A stretch of 64,000 nt of DNA from an uncultured Verrucomicrobiota bacterium (GTDB lineage Bacteria > Verrucomicrobiota > Kiritimatiellia > CAIQIC01 > Lenti-01): NCBI GenBank assembly GCA_937872095.1, contig CALMNW010000075.1, positions 105,686 through 169,685 of the forward strand, read 5' to 3'. The notes below the pieces were generated by a model that did not search any database, was not told where the DNA came from, and saw only the letters and a list, made by a program, of their open reading frames with translations. A program made the position numbers and the translations under genes. Positions 61,415 to 64,000 of this stretch are shown here, in pieces. Every line of letters starts with the position of its first letter. Position 1 is the first letter of the stretch.

Positions 61415-62028
61415 AGGAAGAGAAAAATCAATTCATCCGGTTCTTGGTGGACAGCGGGTGCCTGAAGTTCGGCGATTTCCAGCTCAAGTCGGGCGACCGT
61501 TCGCCGTTCTTCGTGAATCTGGGCCAGGCGGACAGCGGCGCGAAGCTGGACATCGTGGGCCGCGCGCTGGCGGCAGCGTCCCTCGCGGCGTTTCCGCAGG
61601 CCGAACTGCTGTTCGGGCCGGCGTACAAAGGCATCGGGCTGGCGGTGGCCGCGGCGGCCGCGGGGTGGTACCGGCATGGCAAGGACCTGCGGTTCTTCTA
61701 CGATCGCAAGGAAGCCAAAGCGCACGGCGAGCGCGGGCGATTCATCGGGCATCTGCCGGAACCCGGCGAGGCGGTGGTGATGATCGACGATGTGCTCAGC
61801 GACGGCGGCACCAAGGTTGCCGCCGTCGAAGCGATCGCGGCGACGTTCCGGACCCGGCCGGTAGGCGTCGTGGTGGCCGTGGACCGGCGCCGGCGCGCGA
61901 CGCCGCTGCCGGCGGGCCTGCCGCCCGTCGAGGCCGTCGTCGCCCTGTCCGATCTCTGCGATTACCTGGCCGAAACCGGCGCGGATGAACATTGCCAAGC
62001 GCTGCGGCGCTTCTACGAAGGAGCATGA
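61411..62028 (+). CDS. pyrE: Orotate phosphoribosyltransferase
   Basis: 205 aa with ATGA overlap to pyrC. It joins orotate to PRPP giving OMP. Visible are FGDFQLKSGDRSPFFVNLGQ, LFGPAYKGIGLAVAAA, FYDRKEAKAHGERGRFIG (catalytic Lys loop) and the PRPP loop VVMIDDVLSDGGTKVAAVE. The usual TTGGS after the two acidic residues reads SDGGT, a mild variation. Confidence 0.94.
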   Translation: MKEEKNQFIRFLVDSGCLKFGDFQLKSGDRSPFFVNLGQADSGAKLDIVGRALAAASLAAFPQAELLFGPAYKGIGLAVAAAAAGWYRHGKDLRFFYDRKEAKAHGERGRFIGHLPEPGEAVVMIDDVLSDGGTKVAAVEAIAATFRTRPVGVVVAVDRRRRATPLPAGLPPVEAVVALSDLCDYLAETGADEHCQALRRFYEGA

Positions 62029-62029
62029 A

Positions 62030-62722
62030 ATGAAAGAATACCGGATCATCCCCGCGCTGGACGTGGCGGATCTCGAAACGGCGTTGCGGCTGGTGTGCCG
62101 CACCGCGGGCCGCGCGTCCGTCTACGGCTACAAACTGGGCTTTGCGCTCGGTCTGGCCCACGGCCTGCCCGAGACCGTGCGGCGCATCCGCGAATGGACC
62201 GACAAGCCGCTGATCTACGACCATCAGAAAGCCGCGACCGACATCCCGGACACGGGGGCCTTGTTCGCGGACGTGCTGAAGCGGGCGGGGATCGACGAAG
62301 CCATCCTGTTCCCGCACACGGGACCGCACGTGCTCGCCGCGTGGACACACGCGCTGCAGGAGCGGAAGATAAAGCCGATCGTCGGCGCGGCGATGACGCA
62401 TCCGGCCTATTTGGTGTCCGAAGGCGGGTTCATCGCCGATTCCGCCGCGACGGCGATTTGCCGGCAGGCGGCGGTGCTGGGGGTCTCGGCCTTCGTGGTG
62501 CCGCTGACCAAGCCGGAGCTGGTCGCGAAACTGGCCGTGGGCGTGCCTTTCACGGCGCAACAGGAATTCTATTCGCCGGGCTTCGGCGCGCAAAAGGGCG
62601 ATCCGGCGCAATTTCCGATGCTGGCGCGGCATTACCTGATCATGGGGCGGTCGCTGCTGGCCGCCGCGGATCCGGCGAAGGAACTGGAGCGGGTCGAACA
62701 ACAACTGGGCATGGAAGGCTGA
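62030..62722 (+). CDS. pyrF: Orotidine-5'-phosphate decarboxylase, variant active-site spacing
   Basis: 230 aa; the ATG at 62030 has AAGGAG upstream and lies one base after the pyrE stop. It decarboxylates OMP to UMP. It starts IIPALDVADLETAL as in the family and has the barrel-end phosphate site YLIMGRSLL near the C-terminus. The catalytic Asp-Lys-Asp segment reads YDHQKAATDIPDTG, so Asp, Lys and Asp are spaced D-x2-K-x3-D instead of the common D-x-K-x2-D. Position between pyrE and pyrB supports the assignment. Confidence 0.88.
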   Translation: MKEYRIIPALDVADLETALRLVCRTAGRASVYGYKLGFALGLAHGLPETVRRIREWTDKPLIYDHQKAATDIPDTGALFADVLKRAGIDEAILFPHTGPHVLAAWTHALQERKIKPIVGAAMTHPAYLVSEGGFIADSAATAICRQAAVLGVSAFVVPLTKPELVAKLAVGVPFTAQQEFYSPGFGAQKGDPAQFPMLARHYLIMGRSLLAAADPAKELERVEQQLGMEG

Positions 62723-62723
62723 C

Positions 62724-63644
62724 GTGAAAAAAGACCTGATCTCGATCGACGACCTGATGCTGGAGCAGATCCTGGACTATCTGGATCTGGCGGCGCGGGT
62801 AGAGGCGCTGCCGGCGGAGAAAAAGGCGGGCCTGCTGCCGGGGAATATCCTGGCGACGCTGTTCTTCGAGCCCAGCACGCGCACGCGGCTGAGCTTCGAG
62901 TCCGCGATGTGCCGGCTGGGCGGGCGCGTGATCGGTTTTTCCGAGGCGGCGAATTCCTCGACGGCCAAGGGCGAGTCGTTTTCCGACACGATCCGCACGG
63001 TGGAGCAGTACGCCGACGTCATCGCGGTGCGGCATCCGAAGGAAGGCACGGCGCGGCTGGCGGCCGAGATCGCGGGCATCCCGATCCTCAACGCGGGCGA
63101 CGGCGCGAACCAGCATCCGACGCAGACGCTGCTGGATCTCTACACGCTGCGGAAATTCTTCGGCAAGGTGGACGGGCTGAAGATCGCGCTGGTGGGCGAC
63201 CTGAAGTATTCGCGCACGATCCACTCCCTGTGCCGGGCACTGCTGGCGTTCGACGGCGTGGCGATGACGCTGGTCTCGCCGGAAAGCCTGCGCCTGCCGG
63301 GCTACCTGACGAAGGCGGCGGCCGGCACGACGGCGACGTTCCGGGAAAGCGAGAGCCTGGCCGACGCGCTGCGCGACACGGACGTGGTGTACATGACGCG
63401 CATCCAGAAGGAGCGCTTTCCGGACCTCGTGGAATACGAAAAGGTGAAGGATTGCTACCGGCTGGAGGCGGAAATGTTCGAAGGCGCGCCGGCGCACCTG
63501 AAAGTGCTGCATCCGCTGCCGCGCGTGAACGAGATTTCGCCCGACGTGGATGCCACGCCGCACGCCGGCTACTTCGAACAGGCCCGCAACGGCGTGATCA
63601 TGCGCCAAGCCCTGATTCTCGACCTGCTGGACGCCCGGCCGTAG
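62724..63644 (+). CDS. pyrB: Aspartate carbamoyltransferase catalytic subunit
   Basis: 306 aa from a GTG start one base after the pyrF stop. It makes carbamoyl aspartate. Visible are FFEPSTRTRLSFESAM (carbamoyl phosphate site), the 80s loop SSTAKGESFSDTIR, NAGDGANQHPTQTLLDLYTL and LHPLPRVNEI. It is followed by pyrI, so it should form the E. coli-type allosteric holoenzyme. Confidence 0.97.
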   Translation: MKKDLISIDDLMLEQILDYLDLAARVEALPAEKKAGLLPGNILATLFFEPSTRTRLSFESAMCRLGGRVIGFSEAANSSTAKGESFSDTIRTVEQYADVIAVRHPKEGTARLAAEIAGIPILNAGDGANQHPTQTLLDLYTLRKFFGKVDGLKIALVGDLKYSRTIHSLCRALLAFDGVAMTLVSPESLRLPGYLTKAAAGTTATFRESESLADALRDTDVVYMTRIQKERFPDLVEYEKVKDCYRLEAEMFEGAPAHLKVLHPLPRVNEISPDVDATPHAGYFEQARNGVIMRQALILDLLDARP

Positions 63645-63657
63645 AAAGGAGCGCGAC

Positions 63658-64000
63658 GTGACCCCCCAGAACATCCTGCTGATTCCGAAGATCGAGCGCG
63701 GCATCGTGATCGACCACATTCCCGCGGGCCTCGGCATCCGGGTCATGGCGCTGATCGGGCGCTGGCCGGAGCTGGAGGACGCCGTGGTCACGCTGGGCCT
63801 GAACTACAAAAGCACGCGCATGGGCCGCAAGGACATGATCAAGCTGCAGACCGGGCCGCTGCCGCCGCGGCTGCTGCAGATGCTCGCGCTGGTGTGCCCG
63901 GGCGTGACCATCAAGCGCATCGATCGCTTCGAGGTGGTGGAAAAAGTGGTGGTGCAGGTGCCGGAGCTGTTCGACAACCTGGCGCGCTGCATCAATCCCA
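63658..64000 (+). CDS. pyrI: Aspartate carbamoyltransferase regulatory subunit, 3' end outside window
   Basis: The GTG at 63658 has AAAGGA upstream; 114 codons are visible before the window ends. The translation has the PyrI marks IERGIVIDHIPAGLGIRVM (nucleotide effector site), VVTLGLNYKSTRMGRKDMIK, ALVCPGVTIKRIDRFEVVEK and CINP, the start of the zinc-binding Cys cluster. It binds ATP, CTP and UTP to set the activity of PyrB. It lies 13 bases after pyrB. Confidence 0.93.
   Translation, partial: MTPQNILLIPKIERGIVIDHIPAGLGIRVMALIGRWPELEDAVVTLGLNYKSTRMGRKDMIKLQTGPLPPRLLQMLALVCPGVTIKRIDRFEVVEKVVVQVPELFDNLARCINP

Overview
The window is 64 kb of GC-rich bacterial chromosome, densely coding, with AT-rich pockets only in intergenic gaps. 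The style fits a member of the PVC superphylum, most likely Kiritimatiellota or another Verrucomicrobiota-related lineage. The reasons are giant Ser/Thr/Ala-rich secreted proteins built from Ig-like and FN3-like repeats, which end in an EF-hand-like DGDGxTxYEEYLADTDP stretch and a short terminal beta module, plus a lamin-tail domain and a lipoprotein kelch protein. This placement is inference from protein style; no rRNA or other phylogenetic marker is present. I saw no tRNA, rRNA, CRISPR array or intact insertion sequence.

Layout. (1) 1-6.9 kb: two overlapping SPFH (band 7) membrane proteins, a protein-L-isoaspartate methyltransferase, a Dabb protein, an outer-membrane beta-barrel-like protein, an SppA-type S49 peptidase, and an aminotransferase with an Lrp/AsnC regulator. 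(2) 7-12 kb, minus strand: a ComEC/Rec2 channel protein with a degenerate hydrolase domain, a CDF metal transporter and two small membrane proteins. (3) 12-37.5 kb: the accessory heart of the window. It holds a secreted protein of unknown function and a membrane protein, then five secreted proteins on the plus strand: a papain-like peptidase (1363 aa), a Calx-beta/EEP-nuclease protein with a lamin-tail domain (1135 aa), a gingipain-like C25 peptidase (1724 aa), a subtilisin-like protein that has lost its catalytic residues (602 aa), and a 2667-aa protein carrying a second copy of the Calx-beta/EEP cassette. Four of the five share repeats and a nearly identical C-terminal module. Many of their FN3 units are split at one fixed loop by interchangeable inserted domains. 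(4) 37.6-45.5 kb: housekeeping and small genes: comF, accD, folC, an ArsR-type regulator with two palindromic operators, YjbQ, a NUDIX hydrolase, a kelch lipoprotein, a DUF3795 protein, a TfoX-N protein and a membrane protein. (5) 45.7-64 kb: nucleotide biosynthesis: guaB under its own promoter, then one nearly gapless operon purM-purL-purQ-purC/E-purB-purD-purN-purF-guaA-pyrC-pyrE-pyrF-pyrB-pyrI that runs off the window.

How the genes work together. The last block covers most of IMP synthesis, the two steps from IMP to GMP, and most of UMP synthesis. Adjacent genes overlap by ATGA or GTGA at most junctions, implying one transcript and translational coupling. purH, purK, purA, carAB and pyrD are not in the window. 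The PurC-PurE fusion and the GMP synthetase both resemble the animal enzymes; a class II PurE would explain the absence of purK. The giant secreted proteins probably act together outside the cell in degrading protein and nucleic acid, with the shared C-terminal module as a candidate export or surface-attachment signal.
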